Positions 1 through 11,241 of a DNA stretch of 64,000 nt are shown one piece after another. The position numbers and the translations under genes are program-made. The stretch spans positions 186,001 to 250,000 of the forward strand of contig JAANDG010000027.1 of NCBI GenBank assembly GCA_036852015.1. Reading direction: 5' to 3'. Source of the DNA: Pelodera strongyloides (lineage: Eukaryota > Nematoda > Chromadorea > Rhabditida > Rhabditidae). The notes beneath the pieces were generated by a model, which saw nothing but the letters and a program-made list of their open reading frames with translations, ran no database searches and was not told the origin of the DNA. How positions within the stretch are numbered: the stretch's first letter is position 1; each line of letters begins with the position of its first letter.

Positions 1-366
1 AGTGGGGCAGACTTCCTAACTAGGGACTTCGGAAAAGCAGCCTTTGATGTCCTTAGGTATTTGGCAGATCCGTCCGACCTCAAACTGCTGACCTACTCCA
101 AGTGGGTTGATCTACGATGTCCTTCTTGCTTTGCACACTTTTCGAATGAAGAAGATCGCCTTCCTATGTTTCATACGGCAGGATGCAACGCTGTGGTGTG
201 TAAGAAGTGCGCATTCGAACATGAAAAGTCCTGTCCGCGGAAACGCAACAGATGGAGTGTTTCAGAAATGCTATTTGGAAAAAAAACCAGCATGATCCAG
301 CTTCACTTTCTTGTGAAGATCATACAAGAGCTGCGAGGTTACTTCAAGAATTCAGGAATTGAGTGA
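1..366 (+). CDS. 3' end of a RING-like zinc-binding protein gene (5' partial)
   Basis: The frame is open from base 1 to the TGA at 364-366, so the gene or last exon begins at or before the window edge. The readable 121 residues contain a cysteine/histidine cluster: CPSC, then H-T-A-G-C, then C-K-K-C, then H-E-K-S-C, in the order seen in RING-type E3 ligase domains of nematodes (inference from spacing only). After the cluster comes a basic stretch (PRKRNR) and a hydrophobic/amphipathic tail ending KNSGIE. The RING would span roughly residues 39-80 of the visible part. No RING partner domains are visible because the N-terminus lies outside the window. Another treble-clef zinc finger is the main alternative. 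A TTAA fold-back element starts 31 bases after the stop. Confidence 0.55.
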   Translation, partial: SGADFLTRDFGKAAFDVLRYLADPSDLKLLTYSKWVDLRCPSCFAHFSNEEDRLPMFHTAGCNAVVCKKCAFEHEKSCPRKRNRWSVSEMLFGKKTSMIQLHFLVKIIQELRGYFKNSGIE

Positions 367-396
367 GTTTTGGCTCAAAGTTTAAAACAGTGGGAC

Positions 397-983
397 TTAA
401 AGGGATAGGTTCACCTCGAATTGCACCTTTTTTAAATTTATGTTGATAGTACGACCTATGAAAGTCAAAATGCGAAAATTGCAGTAAATTTCCATTGTTC
501 CTCGAGCCAGGAACGAGCTCAAAAGCTAAGCTACCTCGACTTTATAAAACAACTGTTGTACCGTAGCCGTAGTCAAACGGTACGCCAAACAGTGTTACAA
601 GTGCGAAATAGCGTGATAGGGCTGGAGACGCTAGAAGATGCATGACCTTATATTCACCCTCTGTCTATCACAACACTCTCTGTAACTCTAGCCGCAGGAC
701 ATTATATCCACCCTATGTCTACAACAACACTCTCTGCACCTCCAGCCCTTTCACGCTATTTCGCTCTTGTAACACAGTTTGGCGTACCGTTTAGCTATAG
801 CTACTGTGCGGTACACCTGTTGTTTTATAAAGTCGAGATAGCTTAGAGTTTGAGCTTGATCCTGACTCGAGGAGCAAAGGAAATTTACAATTTCGGCGTT
901 TTGACCGTCATAGGTCATACTATCAGTACTATCAATACAAATTATAAAAAAAGGTGTAATTCGAGGTGAACCTATCCCTTTAA
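397..983. mobile_element. TTAA fold-back element, family 1 (AGGGATAGGTTCACC ends)
   Basis: The left end TTAAAGGGATAGGTTCACCT is the reverse complement of the right end at 964-983, and the arms pair almost throughout (for example the segments near 600-630 and 745-775). It is a MITE-like element with a TTAA at each end. A related copy is at 8127-8629. No coding capacity. Confidence 0.8.
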
Positions 984-1329
984 TTTGTGCTTGGTTTTTT
1001 TGAACCTATATTTCAGTTGCGTGAAACTAAATTTTGACTAAAATTTTAAAACGCAAAAAATCTTAACTTCGGAGCTAGCTCGCTCAACGAGATATTCTTC
1101 TTGTTTTTATTTCGAGAAAAATATCTTGCGCTCGAATACGCAGGTAACACCGCCTATCTCTATACGAAGACTCAAATCATCGTTTTTGAGAACAAATGAA
1201 AACAAAAACAAAGTAACTATTGTCGAGTGTTACAAACGCTATGAATGAATAACAATGATTTGACACAAATTTCTAAAATGTAGATTACGGTCAAGCATAC
1301 AAGCATTAGCAATAGAGAGTGTATTTTTC

Positions 1330-2395
1330 GTGAGCCTTACGAGAAGTGAGTGTTAAATTCTTTTTTTTTTTGTCGCAAGAACATGGCAAATCATCACAAT
1401 AAACCTACATAACAATGCACGTAAAAACACTTTGAAGAAAATATTTAATAAAAACACAATTGTGGTATTACAAAAACCTACCGTAGTTTGGGGCAATTTC
1501 TTCGATACTAAAACACAGCCAACAACAGCCTACAGGAAGGTACCCTGACTAATAGGTAAGCGAACATAATGCGCTTGGACCCCTGAATACTCTTCTGAAG
1601 TGTAAAAGAAAGGCATGCGTCTTTAATGTACGTTGCCCAATTTACTTTTTACGGGTGGTGTTCATATTATACAGTAGTTTATTTTATTTGACACCCGTTA
1701 TTTAAATTAAATAATTCTTTAAATTAAATATAAATCAAAGTGTGTTTCTGTGCATTGTTATGTCTGTGCATTGTTATGTTGCATTGCTTCTGTGCATTGT
1801 TATGTTTATTCTGATCATTTACCATATTCTTCGATAAAACAAAACGAATTGAACACTTACTCACGAGAAGTAAGTATTTACTTCCTTTCCTTTTATCGAA
1901 AGAACATGCCCATGGTAAATAAACAACAACAACATGCACTAAAGGCCCAAAATACACATTGAAGGAAATATTTAATTTAAATAAAGGATGTTAAATAAAA
2001 TAAACTATCGAATAATTTTAAAGCCACCCATAAAAAGCAAACACGCGCGCAGTGTGCATATCAGTAAAAGACGAGTGCCTTTCTTGTGCACAGACACTGA
2101 CACACATTGTGCACATTATTTTCGTCAACATATTAGTCTGGGTTAGCCCGGGTATTTACACTGAGGCTGCTTTTGGCTGTGTTTTGCTATCCACCAGTGA
2201 CCACAAAAAATGCCAACGGTAGTTTATTTTGATTCAACGACTGTTTTTTATTATTATTAATTATTTCATTCAAAGTGTATTTTTGTGCTTTGTCATGTAT
2301 GTATTTATGATTATGACCATGTATGTGACCATGTTTTTTTCGATAAAATGAAAGGAATCGAGAACTTACTTATGGTGAGCCTCCTCGTTTAACGC
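1330..2395. repeat. Nested degenerate palindrome (four inverted arm copies)
   Basis: The segment around 1330-1480 recurs inverted at about 1700-1870, directly at about 1860-1990 and inverted again at about 2240-2395. The outer copies pair over about 200 bases each (for example AAAACACAGCC near 1510 against GGCTGTGTTTT near 2175). The outer right end resembles the AGGAGGCTCACGAG terminus of the intact element at 7006-7426, so this is probably an old, partly duplicated member of that family. Identity between arms is clearly lower than in the young MITEs. Confidence 0.6.
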
Positions 2396-2458
2396 GCCGA
2401 ACAGTAGTCAGCACATTAGCGCAATAAGCAAGATATAAGTCAACAGTGTATTTTGCAG

Positions 2459-2600
2459 TAGTATCCCCTCTACTTCAAACGATGAATTGGGACATGGGGC
2501 ACATGGATGTGTTAGGTATAAAGTTTATTTACTTCCATATATTCTTCTAAATAAATGGGCATCTTCTTAACCGTTTGTATGGTATGTCCGGAATATTATA

Positions 2601-2666
<66 letters not shown>

Positions 2667-2687
2667 GATATATAGATATATAGAATC

Positions 2688-2719
<32 letters not shown>

Positions 2720-4199
2720 ATTGAACGACAACGCTTCGAGTAGTGAAATTACTTCAATGTATTTATTGATTGACACAAATATTCAGAAGAGAAGCGATGG
2801 CAGTAAAGGAATTTTTCTGTGGAGACGATGCGGCCATGAAGAGAATGGCCTTCCGAGAAGTAGAAATTCTCAAGAAGCTTCAGCATCCTAACATCGTCAA
2901 GTACTATGACAGTCACTGGGACAAGAACCGCAACACGATGACTGTGAAAATGGAAATGTGCGGAAGCAACTTGCGCCATTGTGAGTCCTTCATTCAATGA
3001 CATGTTTAATAAAAAAAACGAAATATTCCAACTTTATTAGTTAATTTGATACAGGCCTGTTTCTTTTTTTACACTCTCGTTTAGGTATTACAACAACTTC
3101 TTTTTTTTTTTAGAAGAGTGCTCATTTCTTCTTTTTTTGTGGTTTTCGCCTCGTATAAATTTAACTGTTGCAGATATTGGAAATTTCATTTCGCATGAGA
3201 TCCAAGTATTCTGGTCTCATGATTTACTCAGCGCGCTGCTCTATATGAAAGAACAGCGTGTCCACCACAGGGACATCAAGCCGGAAAAGTATTTTTGCTA
3301 TTCAATTCAAAGACTTTTACGTTTGAAATGATTTGCTCCATTCTTCAAATGTCATGATTCATTTGCACCACCCATAGGAAATCAAATCTATCACAGCGAA
3401 AAATAAACAGAAAGAAAGTAGCAGAGGCACGCAAATAAGGTCAATTGTAATGTTTTATTATTTGTAATACTTTCTGTTTCTCAGTATTCTTACTGTGCCA
3501 ACTGGGCCACACCGTGGTTCGTTAAAGTTATGCGATTTTGGATTGGCAAGGGTCTGGTATACTGGCGCCTGCACCGAAAACCAATTGTGCACACGGCCGT
3601 ATCAGGATCCTGAGGCTTCTCTTGACCCCAACAATGTACGTGGTAACAATATAACAATGTGAAATTGTGTGTTTTCGTCTAAAATAACCGACAACGGTGC
3701 TTGCAAGAATGCCAAAAAAGCGTGCTTTTTCCTTGTAAGTATCAATTCGCAAAATCGTATTAATTTTGAATACATCTTGAAATTTATCCGCACTATGGAA
3801 AATCCGCCATGTTATAGCGAAGCGAGAAGAGATGTACAGTGCATGCACGTTTAAAATTTTATTTTCAAAGACTGGTACCGTGGCCACCGGTCGTGGCCCC
3901 GTGGCGACCGGATGTAAAATCTGTCTGTAGATATTCTCGTGTAAGGCATGCAAGGAAAATCGGCCATACTTGCAAACCCAAATGATGCCATAAAATTCCA
4001 AGACGGCGAAAGTGTGTCAATGTTATCACTTTATTCGAAAATTTTCCAATATCTTACAGCACCATTTCGAAAGTGACTTGTACTCGACTGGGATCACACT
4101 ATGGGAAGTTGTCAACCGAAAGTAAGTATGTTATGATCATAAGAGTCCAAGCAGCAAATAATTGCATGAGATTTTTCGAACGATAATATAATACATATG

Positions 4200-4273
<74 letters not shown>

Positions 4274-5943
4274 TATTACTACTTTATTCACACATACAAT
4301 CAATCAGATACAACATCGATCAAGTACATGATAATAATAATAAGAAGATATAATGCGTCAATAATAATTATTATTGACGAATTATATCTTGTTATTATAT
4401 AAAGGAGAAAGGGTTTTTGTCACAACGTCGGAAACGAAACATATAATACGTTTCAAGAATTTGGCATAAGCAGTGCAACATTTCGCAACTCCAAATTTAC
4501 GCAACAGAGTGCCAGTGGCTTAATGATATGGCAATACGTTTCGGACTTTTCATATAAGTATGACCACATTTTTGTAATGGTTTGAAGTAGCTGCGCAGTA
4601 TTGGAAAGTCGCCTCATTCGGCGATATCCGTCTGGTATAATACAAGTGTGCATCATATAAAATGATAATGAGAAGGTTAGCAAATTAAGCCACATGTAAC
4701 GCACACATAACACATAACACATACGCTTGAGGTTCCGTGATAAGAAAATCATAACATTGAAATATTTTCTAACGATTAGCTCAATTTGATAAACCAGTTT
4801 TTATTTGTTTAGTTAACTAGTATCAGTAGTAAGTATCCAACCTAAAAATATCATGTATATTTTATGCAAAAAGTAAACCACTAATAAACTACGCATGTCC
4901 ATTGCTTACGAATAGTCCGTAAACGAATGTCCATATTCGCTTTATTTAGACACGCGCATCAGTTCACACACGAAACTGAGGACGGCGATCCCCCAATTCT
5001 ACAGCTAATATACAAGTTAGTATTAACCTTAAAGGCACTTAATAAAACCAACCGCGATGTTTTGCGTTAAAAAGTTACAGGTTCTTTAAATTATGATTTA
5101 CGAAAGCCAAAACCGCATTTCCTACGGTACTGAAGTTTGGATATTACTTTCAAAACTCGATACTCAGAAATGAACAATCGATTGACGAAAAACTTCAGCT
5201 GTGTACTTTTGTTAAGAGGCAAAACGCCCTACGAAGATGATTGCGCCATACATCTAAATACATACAAGGCGCTCGGCACAATTGTCTAATTATAGCATTT
5301 GAACAGATACAAAACGGCCATTTTTATCGGTATTTCGGGGGATCAAGTTTCGAAAATAACTTCCACGTTTCGATACCATAAGAAATGCGGTTTTCCCCCA
5401 TCCGATTTGTGAATTTCTAAAGCTTTCTTATAGAAGCATAGAAAAATCACCTTATATACGTGGGCCTGTGCCTTTAATGATCGTATGAAAGTACATAACT
5501 TTTTAGAACAAGGCATATATTGATATGAAAATGATAATAGCAGTGTTCCTCTACGCTTGCTTTTGCATAGATCAACCAGTGGGACTATCAGGAAAAATTA
5601 AAATAATAGAAAATATTTTGGGCTAGATAGCAATACTCATGCAATTAGGTGCACGGAACCATCACAAGAATCAAGGATTTCTGTAGAAGATGCTTACGCG
5701 GAGATCGATGTCATCAAAAAGGTAATTGTCAGCTTAATTATAGTAAGATTCTCACTGCGACTCTCTTGTTTTTCGGTCTGTGGGTAATTCTCCGCATCTC
5801 GCCAGAAAACAATCTGTCACATGATATAATTTTTTTAGAGAGACGTCAGCGACAAAGTCGTCAATTTTGATGAAGTGTTTAATGTAAGATGGGAAGCAAA
5901 CGATGAACACCTGCAGCTGAGCTCATCGACAATCACGAGTTGA
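2459..5943 (+). CDS. Ser/Thr protein kinase, copy 1 (8 exons, N-terminus not found)
   Basis: A eukaryotic protein kinase domain can be assembled from exons 2459-2515, 2787-2980, 3174-3288, 3485-3635, 4060-4121, 4950-5015, 5649-5721 and 5839-5943 (TGA). All introns are GT-AG and all phases agree. Motifs in order: glycine loop LGHGAHGCV, the ATP-binding lysine in AMAVKEF, helix-C glutamate in FREVEILKKL, catalytic loop HRDIKPEN, DFG in KLCDFGLA, a DPE where APE is usual (YQDPEA), and subdomain IX SDLYSTGITLWEVV. The product, about 274 residues, is essentially one kinase domain with a short acidic tail. No transmembrane or regulatory domain is visible, and an upstream exon with the ATG is missing or unrecognised. 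The family within the kinases is not clear to me. A second, broken copy follows at 7959-10168. A long (TA)n tract lies in intron 1. Confidence 0.75.
2594..2725. repeat. (TA)n microsatellite
   Basis: Nearly pure TA dinucleotides with a few GATA interruptions, in kinase intron 1. Confidence 0.9.
4196..4274. repeat. (TA)n microsatellite with CATA interruptions
   Basis: TA repeat broken by two CATA units, in the kinase copy 1 intron after the subdomain IX exon. The minus-strand frame across it is low-complexity Tyr/Ile and not a gene. Confidence 0.9.
4345..4390. repeat. Small AT-rich palindrome
   Basis: AGATATAAT...ATTATATCT style inverted repeat centred on AATAATTATT, with one side imperfect. 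Function unknown. Confidence 0.5.
4530..4640 (-). repeat. Dispersed PDGY repeat, copy 1
   Basis: On the minus strand this reads CCAGACGG..ATCGCCG..TGAGGCGACTTTCCAATACTG and continues about 100 bases to a GAAACGTATTG block. The same unit recurs at about 14941, 16962, 19433 and 21170. Confidence 0.6.
5029..5477. mobile_element. TTAA fold-back element (AAGGCAC ends), degenerate
   Basis: TTAAAGGCAC at the left and GTGCCTTTAA at the right. The arms pair well around AAAACCGCATTTC near 5110 and its inverse near 5390. It sits in the sixth kinase intron (5016-5648). Confidence 0.65.
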
Positions 5944-6691
5944 TAATCGTCAACCACTAAAGACTTATGAGTACCATTGTTTAAAAGTTTGAGCTTTTCT
6001 AGACATGGTCATCGCGCAACAAGCCTTACCATTGGCCATCACTAGTGGTTGCCAGCTGATGTCTGATTTTTTTTCAAGTTTTTTTTCAGGAAACAGCCTA
6101 GCTTGAATCGCTTATTCACATGTTCTCTCATATTTAGAAAGATCGGTTATTTTCTAAGTGTAAAAAGATTTCTCGACAAATAAAGCGAACTAAACTCTCG
6201 TAGCGCTGCAGTCTTTCGGCTGCTTATTCTGTGATCATGAAATTGTCCTTATATGGACAAAACTTACATTTCTTACTTGTCAGTTTCATAATGAATGTTA
6301 GGTTGTGTTATTTCAAGTGCCTTATGTCCTAGTGAAACCCTTACACACGCGAGGTTATCTGTGCTATTTATTCTAGCTTTGATTTGTGTTGAATGTTGCT
6401 ATTGCTTTTATTAGTACTCATAAATGTTCTGCTATATTTTGTTACGCTAACATACTTCCCTCGGAACTGAATCAGTGTAGCAAACTAGTAATAAGAGTCT
6501 TGGAGCTCCGCGTAGACATATTGATCTTCTTCAATATTGAAGAATGTGACTGCGGGAAAACAACATTTGCATTCCTAAAACTACTCGCTTATTATCACAC
6601 AAGTCGTTATTGCCTTTATGGAATACCTAATAAGCATTGGCCTATATGTAATTAAAGTTTAGTTGTGGATTTTGTTCCCATTTCTATCACT
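5944..6691. other. Intergenic stretch, kinase copy 1 to TSR signal exon
   Basis: No convincing gene. Its 3' part (about 6600-6691) resembles the upstream flank of the TSR gene at 11976, including the TTGCTTTTATGGAATgCCTA block, so it is probably the promoter/5' UTR side of the orphan signal exon. Confidence 0.4.
6607..6633 (+). promoter_or_regulatory. Shared upstream block of the TSR genes (copy 1)
   Basis: GTTATTGCCTTTATGGAATA followed by CCTAATAA. It lies about 60-85 bases before the signal-peptide ATG. Matching blocks lie upstream of the genes at 11976 and 13769. It may be a core promoter or just homology from duplication. Confidence 0.35.
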
Positions 6692-6743
6692 ATGAACATC
6701 TTGATCATACTGGTTCTGCTTTTTACTTTATGTGCGGCAGAAG
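6692..6743 (+). pseudogene. Orphan signal-peptide exon of a TSR secreted-protein gene
   Basis: ATG starts MNILIILVLLFTLCAAE followed by one base and a good donor (GTGAGT). Length (52 bases), phase and sequence match exon 1 of the TSR genes at 11976 (52 bases) and 13769. No TSR exon or cysteine-rich exon follows: the next kilobase is three end-to-end MITEs and then the front-truncated kinase copy. I infer that a duplication breakpoint removed exons 2 and 3. It could still splice to a distant exon, but that would have to cross the broken kinase. Confidence 0.6.
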
Positions 6744-6836
6744 GTGAGTTTCTGAAGTTATTGCGAGTTTTTTTTTCACTTGACCACTAGGCCTAGGACC
6801 ACTTTATAGACTGAATGCGTCATGATGCACGACATG

Positions 6837-7009
6837 TTAAAGCGAAATACTGGCCGGTTTTTCAAACGCATCTCAAGTACTTGCATTCCTATGCATTCAT
6901 GCAACGTGGGGTCTAATTGGGGTCTAGTTTTTATTCTAATTTTTGCTCATTTGCATATGCTGCAGGTGTACGCAATGCGTTTCAAAAACCGGCCGGTATT
7001 TCGCTTTAA
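6837..7009. mobile_element. TTAA MITE, family A (CCGGCCGGT ends), first of a three-element chain
   Basis: TTAAAGCGAAATACTGGCCG at the left and CGGCCGGTATTTCGCTTTAA at the right; 173 bases with the typical inner block CTCATTTGCATATGCTGC. Its right TTAA (7006-7009) is also the left TTAA of the next element. Confidence 0.85.
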
Positions 7010-7426
7010 AGGAGGAGGCTCACGAGAATGAAGTGCTCAAATAGTTTCCTTTAATCGAAGGATAATGGGTTTATCTTCCAAAAAACAAGTATTATAAGGT
7101 TCAGCGCTTTAGCTTGGAGGAATTAATTAATCTAAGAACTCGAAATCAAATAAAATAACCTATCGTATGCAAGGTAGACTTCAAAGTTAAACATGCAAAT
7201 TTACAAGTCATTTTGCAAGCCAGCACAAAATTTGCATGCTCACTATTGGAAATCAACTATTTTTTACGATCCCAAATTTTGATAGAATTCATAGTTTTAT
7301 ATTGATTTACTCCTTCCAGTTAAAAGCTTTTGCATTGTAAAGCATGTCTTTCGGAACTTAATACCATCATCTTTCGATAAAAGGAAACCATTTGAGCACT
7401 TCATTCTCGTGAGCCTCCTCCTTTAA
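7006..7426. mobile_element. TTAA fold-back element (AGGAGGAGGCTCACGAG ends), middle of chain
   Basis: Inverted ends TTAAAGGAGGAGGCTCACGA and its complement at 7407-7426; arms pair over more than 100 bases. It shares a TTAA with each neighbour. Confidence 0.85.
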
Positions 7427-7847
7427 AGGAACGCAGTCACTTCAAATTCGTCTTTTGCATCGGGTTTACTTGAATTTAGTAAATAATAAAGAAAAATACT
7501 TTACCAAAACCGAATAATTTGAATTCCAACTCAGGGGGTGAACAAGTAGAAAAGCAGTTCTACTTAACTACCGCGGGATTATGAAACGTGTAGTGATATG
7601 CAGACCCTTGCACTATATGTAAAAATATAATATGCAGATATTTGCCGAAATAATTTGCATACTCCCGATCGGGAAGCGGCTGTATGAACACGTTTCGTGA
7701 TCCTGCGGTAGTTAAGTAGAACTACTTTCACTCCCTGAGTAGGAATTCAAATTATTCGGTTTTGGTAAAGTATTTTTCTTTATTATTTACTAAATTCAAG
7801 TAAACCCGATGCAAAATGATGATTTTGGAGTGACTGCGATCCTTTAA
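7423..7847. mobile_element. TTAA fold-back element, family C, last of chain
   Basis: Left TTAAAGGAACGCAGTCACTT, right GTGACTGCGATCCTTTAA. The arms, which include AAAACCGAATAATTTGAATT, are nearly identical to the copy at 41016-41456. Confidence 0.85.
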
Positions 7848-8126
7848 GCAATGTTATTCGAAGACCTCATCCAGCTTGCAACGGCTGTCCATCCTCCTCA
7901 ACAAAGCCGCAGCTGGCTGCAACATAAACCATACATCCAGAAAACTAGCGTATTTTAGTATTCTGACGGTGCCCACCGGGCAACACCGCGGTTCGCTAAA
8001 GCTATGCGATTTTGGATTGGCTAAATTCTGGTCCACTGGCACCTAGACTCAGAATAGGTGGTGCACACCCCAATATCTGGCTCCAGAAGCGTTCAGTGAC
8101 CCCAACAAACTGAGTTTTTTTTTAAC

Positions 8127-8629
8127 TTAAAGGGATAGGTTCTTAAAGGGATAGGTTCATCACAAATCACCTTTCCTTTTATCGTTTTTATTGATAATAG
8201 CACAAATATCATTCACACTGAAAATTAAATCAATCAAAGAAGAAATTAAATCAATCAAAGAACAAACTAGGTGATCGGAAGCCAAAATCTAAACGCAAAA
8301 AAACAATACCGTACATAGATCGCAATGGAAATTAGCCAAGTTACAAACTACACTCGGCCATGTGCGATTAACTGATAATACACCGAGAAAATAATGTCTG
8401 CCGAGTGCAGTTTGTAACTTGGCTAATTGCCATTAGCCCGCGCGATCTATGTACGGTATAAGTTTTTGCGTTTATTAGCTTCCGATCACCTATTTTCCAA
8501 TAAAGGAAGCTTCTTCTGCGAGGTGTATTGTTCTGTAATTGATTTACTTTTCATTGTGAATGATACTTGTGTTAGTACTAATAAAAACAATAAAAAGAGG
8601 GGTGATTTGAGTTGAACCTATCCCTTTAA
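8127..8629. mobile_element. TTAA fold-back element, family 1, with duplicated left tip
   Basis: The 16-base tip TTAAAGGGATAGGTTC occurs twice in tandem (8127 and 8143); the right end is GAACCTATCCCTTTAA at 8614-8629. The arms pair well. It lies just after the ruined donor of the kinase copy 2 DFG exon. Confidence 0.8.
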
Positions 8630-9387
8630 CGGAACGTATTCCATCAACCAAGGGTTTTAATGTTCTTGTAAGCGGCAAATATCTCTCCCCTTTCAGTATT
8701 GTTTCGGAAGCGATCTCTACTCAGCAGGAGTCACGTTATGGGAAGTTGTCAAACAAAGGTCCGTAAGTGTCCGTAAGTGTAGGCGTCACAAAGCTAAGGG
8801 GGGTTAACACGTAGCAGTACCCACGTGACTATCTTTTTTCAACAGTGCATTTACTCGGAATCTACTGCTCGTTTTGTTTATAGCATGACATGTTTTCTAT
8901 AGTGCGGACGCATTTGAAAGATGTCCGCAAATTACGGTAAATTGGGACACGAAGTTGCGATTGTCACTGGCAAGAGAAAGGAATGGTTTTGACATATTTG
9001 CAAACCTTATAAAAAAAGAGACGCAAGTCGTATCTTCATATCGTAATCTCGTTATCCAGCCATGTGAACAACTTCGAACACAAGCCGACGAGCAACGATC
9101 CGCCACTGTTGAAACTAATCTACAAGTTAGTTGAAACATCTTCATCGCCCGCTAAAATTCTTCCAAATCTTCTAGAATAAAGCCCCCTGTCTACTCAAAC
9201 ATGGCTGTGAACCCCAATTTGTGATATGCGAAACAATGTCCCAAAGAAGATCCCAAAAAGAATCGGTTTCTGGGACAAATACAGTGTTTTATATAGTAAA
9301 GTGCTTCAATATCTTAATCTAATCAAGGATGACATATTCTTTTGGGGTTTCAATCCACTACGGTTCAGAACTCAGAACCCCGTTTTC

Positions 9388-9452
9388 GACTATTTTTTGG
9401 TTGTCGACTACGGTAGCTTTTGACTATTTTTGGTTGTCGACTACGGTAGCTA
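9388..9452. repeat. Two-copy tandem repeat (about 32 bases)
   Basis: TTGTCGACTACGGTAGC ends each of two adjacent copies, in the kinase copy 2 intron 9126-9662. Confidence 0.6.
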
Positions 9453-10278
9453 GTTGTGGATCTTCTTTTGCTAACAAATCACCCGAATTTTTATATTATG
9501 CAAAACGGTGTTCGCAGCCACGTTTCAGTACTCCGCGAGTTTTATCACCTAAGAATTGGGAAAACTTTTTATGAGCCTATTTGTCTTTAATGGAGTAGAT
9601 AAGAGAGAAGATGACTATGAATGTAGCGGTCAGCACAACAGGGTTTGCAAACACAAATACAGGTGCACTGCAAAGTTGTCGGAGAGGATTGCTGTACAAG
9701 CTGCTTATAACGAGATCGATGCAATCAAAAAGGTAATTAACTTTTAAAGGGCCGGGTGAAAAAAACGGTGCTGTATTTACTTGCAGATAACGAATGTTAA
9801 CATCAACCACACGTAGAAATTGTTTTCCACATTTCGAAACTGTATGTTCCAAGTTCCAAGCATGATAGCATAATAATGAGAAAGTGCTTGGGAGTCAAAA
9901 TAAAACCTTCCGGTATAGACTGGGAAATTGTCATTGAGCAATGCATGTGTCTCGTCTTGTGAATAATGCTTCGAATATATAGGACCTTATGATATAATTA
10001 TTTGTTTCCATGGAATGTTTTCATGGGGTAACCATCAGTACTATCGTGGTTGGAATATGTACTAGTGACTTATGAGCAAAGTGTACGTATTAAAAGTAAA
10101 AGGTGATATGACTTCTTCAGCGTGACATCAGCGGCAGGATAGTCAACTTCAATGCACTGCTTCCTTGAAGATAAATTACAACCAGCACTCACATATTGTT
10201 AGTTTTAGATTACATGTACTTTTCTTCTCTCCCTCCCTCCCTCCCGCCGTTTCCTCTTCCCTCTCTCTTATTATCTCT

Positions 10279-10770
10279 TTAAAGGGAGAGGCCCATGAGA
10301 ATAAAGTTTTCCTCAATTTATTTGTAAAGAATGTCCGGAATTTCAGAAATATTACTGCGAAAACTGAATTGCTTGAAGCCTAGAACTCACAGAGTTATTC
10401 CCCGGCAAAGAGTTCGGCCAGGTACCGTAGCCAGAATCAATTCTCTCGCTTTTTGGGCATTATTGTATTGCAAACGCTTCTTTATAGTCGTAGGAAGGAT
10501 CTTTATTCGTTTGACCTTTATTAAATAGAGAAAGAATGCAAATGAACGGATATAAACCGCGAAAACGAATTTTGACGTTGCTGGCTACGGTACCTAGCCG
10601 AACTGTTTGCCGGGGAATTACTCTGCGAGTTCGAGGCCTCACGAGATACGGTTTTTACAGTAATATTTCTGAATTTCCGGACATTCTGTACAATTAAATT
10701 GAGGAAGACTTTTTTCTCATGGGCCTTTCTCATGGGCCAATTGAGGAAGACTTTTTTCTCATCCCTTTAA
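10279..10770. mobile_element. TTAA fold-back element, family D (GGGAGAGGCCCATGAGAA ends), first of chain 2
   Basis: Left TTAAAGGGAGAGGCCCATGA. The right arm ends in CTCATCCCTTTAA with a short local duplication of the TTGAGGAAGACTTTTTTCTC block. A related copy is at 24940-25394. Its right TTAA is shared with the next element. Confidence 0.8.
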
Positions 10771-11087
10771 AGGGATCGGTTCACCTTAAATTGTGTCTGT
10801 TTTTTTTTGTTTCTTTATTTTCTATAAGGGATAATAAAAATTTGGAATACAAAAAGTAGTGTTCTATTACAATACTCACGGAGATCACGGAGACTGTCTC
10901 TATACAAACAAGGCAGGACAATTACCCTTTGCCATTTTGGACCGATCAATCCACCACTTTATCACCTAGCATCTCCGTGAGTATTGAAATAGAACACTAC
11001 TTTTTGTATTCCAAATTTTTATTATCCCTTATAGAAAATAAAGAAACAAAAAAATAGACACAATTTAAGGTGAACCGACCCCTTTAA
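10767..11087. mobile_element. TTAA fold-back element, family B, middle of chain 2
   Basis: TTAAAGGGATCGGTTCACCT to AGGTGAACCGACCCCTTTAA. The arms are nearly perfect complements. Sister copies are at 45341-45702 and 62621-62884. Confidence 0.85.
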
Positions 11088-11241
11088 CGCGAAATACCAG
11101 CCGGTATTTGAAACGCGTATTTATGCTAAGTTGCTCGAATTTAGCTCGATTTTTTATTCTATTTTATGCTCATTTTCATAAGCTGCATAAAAATGCCGAT
11201 ATACTTGATGTGTTTCAAAAACCGGCCGGAACTTCGCTTCA
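11084..11241. mobile_element. TTAA MITE, family A, last of chain 2
   Basis: TTAACGCGAAATACCAGCCG at the left; right end ACCGGCCGGAACTTCGCTTC with the TTAA decayed to TTCA. Confidence 0.75.

Larger units (their letters stand above)
7959..10168 (+). pseudogene. Ser/Thr kinase, copy 2: 5'-truncated and disrupted
   Basis: Five exons match the last five of copy 1 in order and phase: 7959-8110 (DFG exon), 8697-8758, 9060-9125, 9663-9732 and 10121-10168 (TGA). Motifs include KLCDFGLA, a normal APE (YLAPEA) and SDLYSAGVTLWEVV. The exons for the glycine loop, the lysine and HRD are missing. An in-frame TAG lies at 8044-8046, and the donor after the DFG exon is CTGAGT instead of GTACGT, followed closely by a MITE. 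The exon at 9663 is one codon shorter than its partner. The protein cannot be a working kinase as it stands. It may be transcribed, but nothing shows that. Confidence 0.75.

Noticed and set aside
7848..7958. HRD exon of kinase copy 2
   Set aside because: A weak EDLIQL-like reading exists but there is no HRD motif or splice pair, so the exon is taken as lost.
10331..10733. Paired open frames on both strands
   Set aside because: They are the two arms of a fold-back MITE.
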